DNA of 64,000 nucleotides from Spirosoma luteum DSM 19990. GTDB taxonomy: Bacteria; Bacteroidota; Bacteroidia; Cytophagales; Spirosomataceae. The stretch covers positions 21,998 to 85,997 of the forward strand of contig NZ_KB893247.1 in assembly GCF_000374065.1 (NCBI RefSeq), read 5' to 3'. Below the pieces are notes generated by a model, which saw only the letters and a list, made by a program, of their open reading frames with translations, made no database searches and was not told the DNA's origin. The position numbers and the translations under genes were made by a program. Of the stretch, positions 8,414 to 15,421 are shown piece after piece (the stretch's first letter is position 1; the number at the start of each line of letters is the position of its first letter).

Positions 8414-9361
8414 CTAAGCGGTTGGTTTGGGGATGTTATTTTCGGGTTTTCCCTCAAACCACATCCAGTTTTTTGCCGGGGCCACCAACGCATCAATCTG
8501 GTCCAGCAGGCCGTCGGGCAGCTGAAAATCCAGCACGCGTACGTTCTGCTCCACCTGCCGTTGATCCGACATGCCAATGATGGTTGTGGTGATGGCCGGA
8601 TGGTCGAGGGCGAACCGAAGGGCCACATCACTCAGGGCCACTCCATACTCCTGGCATAGCTTAATAAGGAGGGGTTGCAGGTCTTTTACTGGCTGGGGCG
8701 AACTTTGCCAGACGGGCACGGTAACATCGGACAGGATGCGCTGCATCAGTGGGGCGGCATTCATCAGGCCAAAGCCCATCTGTTGCGAGAGGGGAACTAG
8801 TTCATCGTTAATTTCATCGTCGAGCAGGGTGTAATGGCCCCACGACAATACCGTGTCGACCGTCACCTGCCGGGCAATCTGTGCCAGGTAGCGGACGGGC
8901 AAACCGGAGAAACCCACATAGCGCGCTTTCCCCTGTCTTTTGGCTTCCAGCGCGGCCGGAATGGCTTCTTCCAGCACCTGTTTTCGGTCGCCAAACTCAA
9001 TGTCGTGGACCTGAAGTAAGTCTACGTAGTCGGTCTTTAGCCGCCTGAGGGATTCGTCGATGCTGGTTAGTACGCGCTGGTACGAAAAATCAAAAACACC
9101 ATTTCCGTAGCGGCAGCACTTGGTAGCCAGAAAGATATCGTTTCGTTTGCCGGATAGTGCGTTGCCCAGTCGGGTTTCTGCCAGTGTATCGCCGTAGAAG
9201 GGGGCAACGTCAAAAAAGTTGATACCCGAATCGATGGCGGTATGAACGGCCCGAAACCCTTCCTGTTCATCCGTTACGTCGAAAACGTCGCCCAATGGGG
9301 AGGCCCCGAACCCAATCACCGAGAGTTGCATGTCCGTTTTCCCCAGCTTTCTATACTCCAT
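8414..9361 (-). CDS. aldo/keto reductase, L-galactose (D-threo-aldose) 1-dehydrogenase-like
   Basis: This 315-residue AKR barrel is the first gene of the operon. It has the family start MEYRKLGKTDMQLSVIGFGA, the catalytic Asp and Tyr in NFFDVAPFYGDT, the Lys in DIFLATKCCRYG, and DYVDLLQVHDIEFGD. The region TTTIIGMSDQRQVEQNV is the NAD(P) pocket. The architecture and NWMWFEGKPEN tail resemble plant and bacterial L-galactose or L-fucose 1-dehydrogenases, which make the aldonolactone. No lactonase gene lies beside it. Confidence 0.82.
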   Translation of the reverse strand: MEYRKLGKTDMQLSVIGFGASPLGDVFDVTDEQEGFRAVHTAIDSGINFFDVAPFYGDTLAETRLGNALSGKRNDIFLATKCCRYGNGVFDFSYQRVLTSIDESLRRLKTDYVDLLQVHDIEFGDRKQVLEEAIPAALEAKRQGKARYVGFSGLPVRYLAQIARQVTVDTVLSWGHYTLLDDEINDELVPLSQQMGFGLMNAAPLMQRILSDVTVPVWQSSPQPVKDLQPLLIKLCQEYGVALSDVALRFALDHPAITTTIIGMSDQRQVEQNVRVLDFQLPDGLLDQIDALVAPAKNWMWFEGKPENNIPKPTA

Positions 9362-9488
9362 ACGTTGGCTACATTTTTTGCGTCACGAAGCTAGAAAACC
9401 TCGCTTCGGGGGCAAGTTTTAGGATTAAATTAGGGGTGAAACCCTCATAGCGGATAAGTGTACCAGTACGCTGATTTACCCGAAATAG

Positions 9489-9526
9489 TAAAAAGAAACC
9501 CGCTGAGTCAATTGACTCAGCGGGTT
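9489..9526 (-). terminator. rho-independent terminator: 30-bp perfect palindrome
   Basis: Bases 9497-9526 form a perfect palindrome with 15-bp arms (AACCCGCTGAGTCAA and its complement). On the minus strand it is followed by TCTTTTTAC, a proper T-run. It lies about 40 bp past the stop of the last gene of the PARP-like cluster and so ends that transcript. Confidence 0.85.
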
Positions 9527-9568
9527 AGAATAGTTCAGTATGTTGTTGTTACGTCATCAAGCAGGGGC

Positions 9569-10036
9569 TTATGCCAGCGCGCGGGCAAATAAACCCACCC
9601 GTTCGCGCAGCAGATAGCTGCTGACATCGGAGCGAAGGTTGCCGTTCAGGGTAAAGGCCCGCAGGTCGGCGGGGAGGTTGGCGTATTTGTCCAGTGCCCG
9701 TAACCAGGCGTTACGATCCAGGTAAGGAGCCAGCAGGATGCGGGCCTGACCTAGGGCGCGGTGCTGCCGGGGCGACCAGATGGGCCGTTGCCGGTAAGCG
9801 GCTCCCTGTCCGTTGAGCAGGTCGGGTAAAAACTGGGGAGGCACCAGGGGTAATAATTCGGCCAGTAGGTACAGGCCCAGTTCAACGTTGAGAATGCGGT
9901 TAGCTACCATGCCGGGCAGTGCGTGCCGAAAACGAAGCCGGGTTGCCAGCGGCTCCTGCCACTGTAACAGACTGGCCAAAGCCGGACGAGTAGCAGAAGC
10001 GGTAGTAGGATATGCCGATGTGAAAGCCGTATTCAT
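9569..10036 (-). CDS. unknown helical protein, paralog of the protein at 11026-11421
   Basis: This 155-residue cytoplasmic protein has no recognised family. It is predicted mostly alpha-helical and rich in Leu, Ala and Arg. It aligns along its last about 110 residues with the 131-residue protein at the other end of the cluster. Shared blocks are VELGLYLL/LELGLYLL, PPQFLPDLL/PPAALPELL, WSPRQHRALGQARILLAPY/FTPRQQKFLNRGRMLLAHF, and ERVGLFARALA/NRLGVLRKMLA at the C-terminus. The two copies flank a PARP-like gene and each has its own copy of the same promoter-palindrome module, so a partner, inhibitor or target role is reasonable. Function is unknown. Confidence 0.75.
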   Translation of the reverse strand: MNTAFTSAYPTTASATRPALASLLQWQEPLATRLRFRHALPGMVANRILNVELGLYLLAELLPLVPPQFLPDLLNGQGAAYRQRPIWSPRQHRALGQARILLAPYLDRNAWLRALDKYANLPADLRAFTLNGNLRSDVSSYLLRERVGLFARALA

Positions 10037-10062
10037 TAGTAGGTTGTTGTTTTTGTTCTATA

Positions 10063-10098
10063 CAAATATCAACCCCTTAGAACGTAATCTTTTTACGT
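10063..10098 (-). promoter_or_regulatory. promoter/operator module upstream of the distal paralog
   Basis: The palindrome ACGTAA-TCTTT-TTACGT (10082-10098, perfect 6-bp arms) lies 11 bp upstream of GATATTTG (10063-10070, minus strand), a 7/8 match to the Bacteroidetes -7 box TAnnTTTG. Start codon of the gene is at 10036. The same palindrome at the same 11-bp spacing occurs before the first gene of the cluster. The palindrome would cover the -33 region, as expected for a repressor site. Confidence 0.6.
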
Positions 10099-10133
10099 TG
10101 TTCTATTTATTTTTGATTATTTTTTTGCGCTTG

Positions 10134-10400
10134 TCAGTTCGATGCCAGCTGGGCGGACAACACGCGTGGGAACGAGTACACCCGCTGCTGCCCCGTGTCT
10201 TTTACGGCCCAGTTTTCCCAGAAACAAATGACCAGCAGCCACTGGGCTACATCGGCCTGCCGGGCTTCGTAGCCGCGTCGGCGCAGGGCCTGTTTAACCG
10301 TTTCGGCGGTGGTGTTGCCGTGCGCCAGAATGAGGGCGGTGGCCACAAAACGGACAACGAGCGGTTCCAGTTTTTTGCGTTGTGTGTGCATACTAAGCAT
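10134..10400 (-). CDS. small protein, possible winged helix-turn-helix
   Basis: This 88-residue protein from an ATG at 10400 overlaps the end of the PARP-like gene by 8 bp; a second ATG at 10391 would leave a 1-bp gap instead. No family is recognised. The middle, TAETVKQALRRRGYEARQAD followed by VAQWLLVICFWENWAVKD, reads like helix-turn-helix-wing: two helices, a recognition helix, then a short beta hairpin ending QQRVYSF. Translational coupling suggests it is made with, and may act on, the PARP-like protein. A DNA-binding role is only a structural guess. Confidence 0.6.
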   Translation of the reverse strand: MLSMHTQRKKLEPLVVRFVATALILAHGNTTAETVKQALRRRGYEARQADVAQWLLVICFWENWAVKDTGQQRVYSFPRVLSAQLASN

Positions 10401-11004
10401 TGATTTGGACGAGATACCGAATGGTATACTGCGACGGGTTGTAAACGGTGAATTCGTTGGTGTGCAACCGGTTACCCTGACGGACGAATACCGAATCGTA
10501 GTGTTCGTCCAGGCTATTCAGGAAGAGAGGAGTCCCCTGTTCCGGTTTGTGCGTAGTCAGTTCCAGCTGGTTGCCCAGGTGTACTTCACAGATGGCTCCG
10601 TACACGATGCGCCGTTGGCCGTCAGGCCAGCCTTTAGCCTGCCTGAACTGGTCCGTGAAGCGGATTCCCTGCCCGAACGGTTGCCTGACCCTGGCCGCCG
10701 TTTTGATTGCTCCATCTGGTTGAAGAATGGATAAACCATCCGGGCAGTCGTGCCAGAGAGCCAGCGTTTTTCGATTTGACCGATTTCGTACGTAGGCGTT
10801 GAAAGCCGCTTCTGTTGTGGCCTGCCGTACGCTGAAAACGGCGCTAAAGCTACTTTCTCCGGTACCCATCATGCGTTGAATGAGCGTCAGTACGTGGCCG
10901 TCTGTAACGGGGGCAACGGTTAGGTTTCGCTGTTCAGACAGACGGGTTAAGGTATTGACCGGGTCTGGCCGGTTCCATACCCGTTGCAGCAACTGATTGA
11001 GCAT
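10393..11004 (-). CDS. compact PARP-fold ADP-ribosyltransferase-like protein
   Basis: This 203-residue protein lines up with the catalytic domain of eukaryotic PARPs. It has a strand-helix start (FSAVFSVRQATTEAAFNAY), NR..LALWHD (equivalent of LLWHGS, His at H85), FGQGIRFTD (equivalent of FGKGIYFAD), ICEVHLGN (equivalent of LCEVALG), and the hallmark end NEFTVYNPSQYTIRYLVQI with E184 at the place of PARP1 E988. The triad therefore reads H85-R115-E184 instead of H-Y-E, and the second pocket Tyr is W126. There is no WGR, zinc-finger or helical regulatory domain in the chain. Substrate could be protein, DNA or RNA; activity is unproven given the Tyr to Arg change. Confidence 0.75.
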   Translation of the reverse strand: MLNQLLQRVWNRPDPVNTLTRLSEQRNLTVAPVTDGHVLTLIQRMMGTGESSFSAVFSVRQATTEAAFNAYVRNRSNRKTLALWHDCPDGLSILQPDGAIKTAARVRQPFGQGIRFTDQFRQAKGWPDGQRRIVYGAICEVHLGNQLELTTHKPEQGTPLFLNSLDEHYDSVFVRQGNRLHTNEFTVYNPSQYTIRYLVQINA

Positions 11005-11025
11005 GATAATTAGTCGTTAGAGGGT

Positions 11026-11421
11026 TTAAGCTAGCATTTTACGTAACACGCCTAGGCGGTTGCGGGAGAAGCCAACGGTTTTCTCGGCAAAATGCGTGCA
11101 TTCCTGGTTGAGGTCATAGGCCAGCCGGTAGTCGGGTGCCGAGGCATAAACGCGTAACAGAGACTGCCAGTGCAGTTTATCGGCGAAATGGGCTAGGAGC
11201 ATCCGGCCCCGGTTCAGGAATTTCTGCTGCCGGGGGGTAAACTGGTTGTTGGTTTCATTGCTGAACCGAAGCAGTTCGGGCAGGGCAGCAGGTGGGGCGG
11301 CTGGATGGAGTTGATGAAGTAGATACAACCCCAGTTCGAGGTCAACCAGTTGCCGGGTCGAAAGAACCGTGCGGGGCGCAGTGGCCGGGGTGTTTGGGCG
11401 GGGACGCGATGTATGAGTCAT
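11026..11421 (-). CDS. unknown helical protein, first gene of the PARP-like cluster
   Basis: This 131-residue, probably all-helical protein has a Pro/Thr-rich N-terminus. It is paralogous to the 155-residue product at 9569-10036 (shared LELGLYLL, PPAALPELL, FTPRQQKFLNRGRMLLAHF). Its stop lies 21 bp before the PARP-like start, so the two are co-transcribed. The pattern of helices ending in a PRQ-x-x-L-x-x-G-x-x-L block vaguely recalls the PARP helical regulatory domain, supplied in trans, but sequence alone cannot support that. Function is unknown. Confidence 0.72.
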   Translation of the reverse strand: MTHTSRPRPNTPATAPRTVLSTRQLVDLELGLYLLHQLHPAAPPAALPELLRFSNETNNQFTPRQQKFLNRGRMLLAHFADKLHWQSLLRVYASAPDYRLAYDLNQECTHFAEKTVGFSRNRLGVLRKMLA

Positions 11422-11446
11422 GAGTGAGCTGTGTAAATGTCCGTGT

Positions 11447-11482
11447 CAAAACTATGTCCCCAAAAACGTAATCTATTTACGG
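11447..11482 (-). promoter_or_regulatory. promoter/operator module of the PARP-like cluster
   Basis: On the minus strand TAGTTTTG (11447-11454) matches the Bacteroidetes -7 consensus TAnnTTTG exactly. Eleven bp upstream lies ACGTAA-TCTAT-TTACGG (11466-11482), a palindrome with five of six arm bases paired. An AT-rich tract follows further upstream. The start codon is at 11421. The palindrome covers the expected -33 region and matches the module at 10063-10098 in sequence and spacing. Confidence 0.65.
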
Positions 11483-11530
11483 TGTTCTTTTTTTTATAAA
11501 TTATTTTTTATCATGTTTGTCGGGTGGTAT

Positions 11531-11548
11531 GACGCAGTACCTTGCGTC
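11531..11548. promoter_or_regulatory. operator copy 1, GACGCA-N6-TGCGTC
   Basis: Perfect 6-bp arms GACGCA and TGCGTC are separated by GTACCT. This overlaps TACCTTG (11538-11544), a weak -7 box for the WYL gene with TTTG at 11516-11519 eighteen bases upstream. It is therefore placed for autorepression of the WYL regulator. Confidence 0.7.
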
Positions 11549-11582
11549 TGTTTACGATTGAACCAAGACCTCCGGATCAGGA

Positions 11583-11600
11583 GACGCAGGGTATTGCGTC
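11583..11600. promoter_or_regulatory. operator copy 2, GACGCA-N6-TGCGTC
   Basis: The same arms recur around GGGTAT, 52 bp (about five helical turns) downstream of copy 1, so both sites face the same side of the DNA. The site ends 15 bp before the ATG of the WYL regulator. WYL repressors such as BrxR and CapW are known to bind inverted repeats as dimers, so this gene's product is the likely binder. Confidence 0.7.
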
Positions 11601-11615
11601 TTTTCCACCGCACAC

Positions 11616-12704
11616 ATGCCTATCACCCGTTCTGCCTTCCAGCGGTATCGCCTGATTGACGAAACCATTAGTCGATACCCACGTCGCTTCTCCAAACAGC
11701 GTTTGTTTGAACTCTGTCAGGACAAATGCGGTATCCGGTCCATCTCATCGCTCGAAAAAGACATTCAGCGGATGCGCGAAGACCACGAAGCCCCTATCGA
11801 ATATGACAAACGGGCCAATGGCTATTACTACAGCAATCCGCAGTTTCGACTGCTGAACCTGATGCTCTCGCCGGAGGACATGGATGCCCTCGACTACGCC
11901 CGCGAGGTACTGGCCGCTACACAGGGGGCTACCGTTGCCGACGAACTGACCAACGCACTGCAAAAAGTACGGCAGAGTCTGGACATTATCCGGGAGGTGA
12001 AAAGTGATGATAGCCCGGCTCTGTCCCGCCGGATTGTATACGTAGAAGAGAAGATTCTGGGGGGGAATCGGCAGTACGTACCCATTCTTATTCGGGCGGT
12101 GAACCAGAGTCGGCAGGTAGCGTTTCGGTACCTGAAGCACGAGGATGTGGTATCCATCCGGAGCATGACCGCCATTGTTCCTAAACAAAAGAACGGCCCC
12201 CGCCCTGCCATAACCAGCCCGATTCCCCCCGAACGGCCCAAACTCCGTATTTTACACCCCATTCTGCTACGGGAAGTAGCGGATAGCTGGTACGTAATCG
12301 GCTACGATGCGGCCAGCGGTGGTGAGCGTACTTTCGCCCTCGACCGGATGAGTGAGCTGGAAATTCTGGACGACCCCTGCGATGTGCCCCCCGCCATCCT
12401 GACCAATGTGAGTGAGTTATTCGAGCATATTTACGGCATCACCGATAGCCACGGACCGGTTGAGGATATTGTCCTGTCATTTAGCCCTCTGTTTGGTCGC
12501 TACGTCAAAGCCAAGCCCATCCATCAGTCGCAGGAAGTTTTGAGCGATACAGCTACCGAATGCGTCATCCGGCTTCGGCTGGCCCCCAACCGCGATTTAC
12601 TGATGCACCTTCGCAGTTACGGGGAACACCTCACGGTGCAACAACCGGCCAGTCTGGTGCAGGAGATGAAAGAATCGCTGTCCGCTACGTTGGCGCGGTA
12701 CTGA
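11616..12704 (+). CDS. WYL-domain transcriptional regulator
   Basis: This 362-residue regulator has an N-terminal winged helix-turn-helix (about 10-75: RYRLIDETIS, SISSLEKDIQRMREDH, with the wing at GYYY). It has a helical linker, a WYL domain at about 165-262 (RQVAFRYLKHED, LHPILLREVADSWYVIGYD, FALDRMSELEIL) and a WCX C-terminal extension (to LLMHLRSYGEHLTVQQP). WYL domains sense nucleic-acid or nucleotide ligands and control many defence loci. The gene is divergent from the PARP-like cluster across 195 bp that hold all the palindromes described here, so it probably controls itself and possibly the cluster. Confidence 0.9.
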   Translation: MPITRSAFQRYRLIDETISRYPRRFSKQRLFELCQDKCGIRSISSLEKDIQRMREDHEAPIEYDKRANGYYYSNPQFRLLNLMLSPEDMDALDYAREVLAATQGATVADELTNALQKVRQSLDIIREVKSDDSPALSRRIVYVEEKILGGNRQYVPILIRAVNQSRQVAFRYLKHEDVVSIRSMTAIVPKQKNGPRPAITSPIPPERPKLRILHPILLREVADSWYVIGYDAASGGERTFALDRMSELEILDDPCDVPPAILTNVSELFEHIYGITDSHGPVEDIVLSFSPLFGRYVKAKPIHQSQEVLSDTATECVIRLRLAPNRDLLMHLRSYGEHLTVQQPASLVQEMKESLSATLARY

Positions 12705-12826
12705 GCAGGCTGAAACCGCCATAGCCTGTTTCGTAGTGATTGGTGGAGTAACAGAAGGATTTAGTTGATGGTCGACCAAAACTGGGTTATCCTGACCCGG
12801 AGTCAGCAAATGTAAAACCGAGTTCT

Positions 12827-14098
12827 ATGAAGAAGTTATATCACACATTGGTCATGGCTCTGACAGGCCTGGTTTTTGGTCTGCCCGGCGCTGATGCGCA
12901 AACCACAACACTCCGGTTTGGGAAACTCATAACCGGTCGGGGCGACGTTATTACGGATGCTGTTGTAGTGATCGAGGGCAATAAAATTAGTAAGGTTGCT
13001 TCCGGAGAAGCCAGCATCCCGCCCAATACGACGCTGGTCGATCTCCGTCCGCTTTGCGCCATTCCGGGGCTCATCGATGTGCACACCCACATCACCTACT
13101 ACTGGGATAAAACCGCCGGGACCAATCCGTGGGCCAGCCGTATGGACCCCGCCACAACGGTTTTTCTGGCGCAGGAAAATGCCCTGAAAACCTTGAAAAC
13201 CGGCGTGACAACCATCCGGGATTTGGGCTCGTCGGGCGGTACGGATATTGCTATGCGGGATTTGATCAATCGCGGTGCCATGAAAGGTCCCCGCATGTAT
13301 GTGGCCGGTAATGGCCTGCACGTTTCCCGAGCCCGGGTTACGCCCGGTGTAAGTACGGTGGACCCGGGTCGAGCCGATGGGGTCGATGAGGTGATAAAAG
13401 TAGTGCGGCAGGAACTCGGTGCCGGGGTGGACTGGATAAAGATTTACGGCTCTACCGGAAGTGCCCAGAACGTAACCGGTTTTCAGACGTTTACGCAGGA
13501 AGAAATGGCGGCTGCCGTTACCATTGCGCACCTGGCGGGCAAACGGGTAGCTATTCACTCCTACGGTCCGGATGGGTGTAAGGCGGCCGTACTGGCCGGT
13601 GCCGAATCGGTTGAGCACGCTACGGATGTGGATAAAGCAACCTTTGAGGAGATGATTAAACGGGGTACGTACTACGTGCCAACGGTTGACCACAACCGGT
13701 ACTACGCCGATCATCGGGCGGAGTACGGCTATACGGACCAGGTTGTGAGCGGGCTGAATGCGTACATAGACCGGAACTTTAAAAGCCTGCAATTAGCCGT
13801 AAAAATGAAGGTGAAAATAGCGATGGGGTCGGATGCCGTGTTTACCGGATTTGGTGAAAATACCCGGGAGTTGCGCTGGTTTGTAAAAGCAGGTATGACC
13901 CCGCTACAGGCATTGCAGACCGCTACGGTCAATGCCGCAGAACTGCTGGGCAAAACGAATGAACTGGGGGCCATTGCTCCCGGCTTTCTGGCTGATATTG
14001 TGGCCGTAGACGGTAATCCGGTAGAGACTATCGACGTGGTAATCGATAAGGTACGCTGGGTGATGAAAGATGGCAAAGTGGTGGTCGATGAGCGGTAG
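12827..14098 (+). CDS. secreted amidohydrolase (imidazolonepropionase/prolidase-like)
   Basis: The gene encodes 423 residues with a signal peptide (MKKLYHTLVMALTGLVFGLP, cleavage near DAQ). It is a metal-dependent amidohydrolase TIM barrel. First ligands are PGLIDVHTHITYY (HxH), the bridging Lys is in DWIKIYGSTG, His ligands are in VAIHSYGPDG and VEHATDVD, and the catalytic Asp is in IAMGSDAVFTGF. The C-terminal beta domain ends with GFLADIVAVDGNPVETI. Relatives hydrolyse cyclic amides or X-Pro and X-Arg dipeptides in the periplasm. The exact substrate is unknown. Confidence 0.88.
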   Translation: MKKLYHTLVMALTGLVFGLPGADAQTTTLRFGKLITGRGDVITDAVVVIEGNKISKVASGEASIPPNTTLVDLRPLCAIPGLIDVHTHITYYWDKTAGTNPWASRMDPATTVFLAQENALKTLKTGVTTIRDLGSSGGTDIAMRDLINRGAMKGPRMYVAGNGLHVSRARVTPGVSTVDPGRADGVDEVIKVVRQELGAGVDWIKIYGSTGSAQNVTGFQTFTQEEMAAAVTIAHLAGKRVAIHSYGPDGCKAAVLAGAESVEHATDVDKATFEEMIKRGTYYVPTVDHNRYYADHRAEYGYTDQVVSGLNAYIDRNFKSLQLAVKMKVKIAMGSDAVFTGFGENTRELRWFVKAGMTPLQALQTATVNAAELLGKTNELGAIAPGFLADIVAVDGNPVETIDVVIDKVRWVMKDGKVVVDER

Positions 14099-14128
14099 TC
14101 CTATTACAAGAAGCAACCTTGTTTCCCC

Positions 14129-14554
14129 ATGCCTACGTTTACAACAACCCTGCTGAAATTTGGCGATAAAGGGGAGAAAACCGGCTGGACATATATCCAC
14201 ATTCCACCGGACATTACCGAAGCCATCAGACCCGGCCAGAAACCATCTTTCCGGGTGAAAGGGAAGCTGGATGCGTTTATCCTGAGTCAGGTGGCGGTGT
14301 TGCCCATGGGCGATGGAGAATTTATCATTCCGGTCAATGCAGCCATGCGCCGGGCCATTCGCAAAGAAGCGGGGGCGTCGGTTCAGGTAGCGCTGGAGGC
14401 CGACGATTCACCCATGCCGCTCTCCACGGATTTGCTGGCCTGTCTGGACGATGCCCCCGACGCGCTGGCCTATTTTCAGCAGTTGAGCCAGGGCCACCAG
14501 CGGTATTTCAGCAACTGGATTGATGAGGCCAAAACAATGGAAACCAAAACATAA
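14129..14554 (+). CDS. YdeI/OmpD-associated family protein (DUF1905 plus OmdA)
   Basis: This 141-residue cytoplasmic protein has a DUF1905 beta-barrel domain at about 1-85 (GWTYIHIPPDI, GKLDAFILSQVAVLPMGDG, EFIIPVNAAMRRAI). A short OmdA helical tail follows (LLACLDDAPDALAYF, SQGHQRYFSNWIDEAKTMETKT). The tail stops right after the EAKT motif, earlier than many relatives. Biochemical function of the family is not established. It starts 30 bp after the amidohydrolase stop and may be co-transcribed. Confidence 0.85.
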   Translation: MPTFTTTLLKFGDKGEKTGWTYIHIPPDITEAIRPGQKPSFRVKGKLDAFILSQVAVLPMGDGEFIIPVNAAMRRAIRKEAGASVQVALEADDSPMPLSTDLLACLDDAPDALAYFQQLSQGHQRYFSNWIDEAKTMETKT

Positions 14555-14573
14555 CGGCTTACGCAGGCCGTTA
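14552..14573 (+). terminator. hairpin at the end of the YdeI-like gene
   Basis: TAACGGC (14552-14558) and GCCGTTA (14567-14573) form a 7-bp stem that overlaps the stop codon. It is followed by TGGGTTTATC, a poor T-run, so termination is plausible but weak. Confidence 0.45.
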
Positions 14574-14843
14574 TGGGTTTATCTATGGGTTTGGGGTATG
14601 GCGAAATGATCCGCTATTTCAAGAAGCACTCGTAAGGTTCAGGTAGCAGATTGCTGAAGGAATTGCCCCCAGCTTTGCCGTTCCCCCGCCGACCATAGCG
14701 ACGGAAAAAACACCCATTGTTGGTGCATGGGGGTAAGTAGGCCTGCCAGTTAGTGCCGCCCGTGGCTTTGCTGTCTCCCGGCTCTTTGTGCAGGTGGGAA
14801 AGTTTCCACCGGATGTTCACCCCTGGTCCGGAACGAAGGCATA
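14574..14843. other. gene-free stretch before the terminator
   Basis: About 270 bp without a convincing gene. An 80-codon minus-strand frame (14614-14856) begins inside the terminator hairpin and shows no family resemblance, so it is not called. Confidence 0.5.
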
Positions 14844-14887
14844 AAAAAATGCCCAAAGGCCACTGAACAGGACTTTGGGCATTTTTT
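14844..14887. terminator. strong bidirectional intrinsic terminator
   Basis: AAAAAATGCCCAAAG (14844-14858) pairs perfectly with CTTTGGGCATTTTTT (14873-14887) across a 14-base loop. The A/T flanks supply a U-run in both directions. It lies 17 bp past the crtZ-like stop on the minus strand. Confidence 0.9.
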
Positions 14888-14903
14888 ATTGTAAGACCGG
14901 GAG

Positions 14904-15359
14904 TTACTCCCGCGATTTTGGCTCGAATTTTTTCGGGGCAAACAGGAAGCCGAAGGCTTCGGCTCCTTCTTTGGTATGAACGCGGTGGTGAATGTAGTGT
15001 GCGTTCATGATACGGCGCATATAGGTATGCCGGGCTGAATACTTAATCTTAACGCGCCGGTGCACGATGATGTCGTGAAAAACAAAATAAAAGACGCCAT
15101 AGAACAAAACACCAATACCAATCCAAAGCAGAAACCACAGGCTTTCAACGCGCAGTCCAACCGCAATGGTCAGGATGGAAACGACGCTGAAGACGACAGC
15201 AAAATAGTCGTTTTTCTCGAAAAAGCCTTTATGATGATTGTGATGGTCTTCATGCCAGTTCCACATCAGGCCATGCATGATGTATTTGTGAATGAACCAG
15301 GCGGCACCTTCCATAAAAATGACAGTAGCAACAACAATGAAAATCTTAAGCCAGATCAT
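14904..15359 (-). CDS. crtZ: beta-carotene hydroxylase
   Basis: The gene encodes 151 residues from an ATG at 15359 (MIWLKIFIVVATVIFMEG). It is a membrane di-iron fatty acid hydroxylase-type protein that adds 3-hydroxyl groups to beta-ionone rings. Histidine clusters are HKYIMHGLMWNWHEDHHNHH, FHDIIVHRR and NAHYIHHRVH, the expected CrtZ set, with four hydrophobic helices. The longer frame upstream starts in the gap after the ketolase stop and lacks family support. It sits 62 bp downstream of the ketolase gene in the same direction, forming a ketocarotenoid pair. Confidence 0.92.
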   Translation of the reverse strand: MIWLKIFIVVATVIFMEGAAWFIHKYIMHGLMWNWHEDHHNHHKGFFEKNDYFAVVFSVVSILTIAVGLRVESLWFLLWIGIGVLFYGVFYFVFHDIIVHRRVKIKYSARHTYMRRIMNAHYIHHRVHTKEGAEAFGFLFAPKKFEPKSRE

Positions 15360-15421
15360 AGGTAGTAGCAAAGGATTACGGACTTGTTTGTGAACAGGTA
15401 AATGAAAAATAAAGTTTTTTA

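Noticed and set aside
12836-13792. 318-codon minus-strand open frame opposite the amidohydrolase gene
   Set aside because: It is antisense to a gene with all catalytic motifs and has no recognisable domain.
14614-14856. 80-residue minus-strand frame near the crtZ terminator
   Set aside because: It would start inside the terminator hairpin, and its composition (Gly, Asn, Cys, Arg) looks like translated non-coding DNA.
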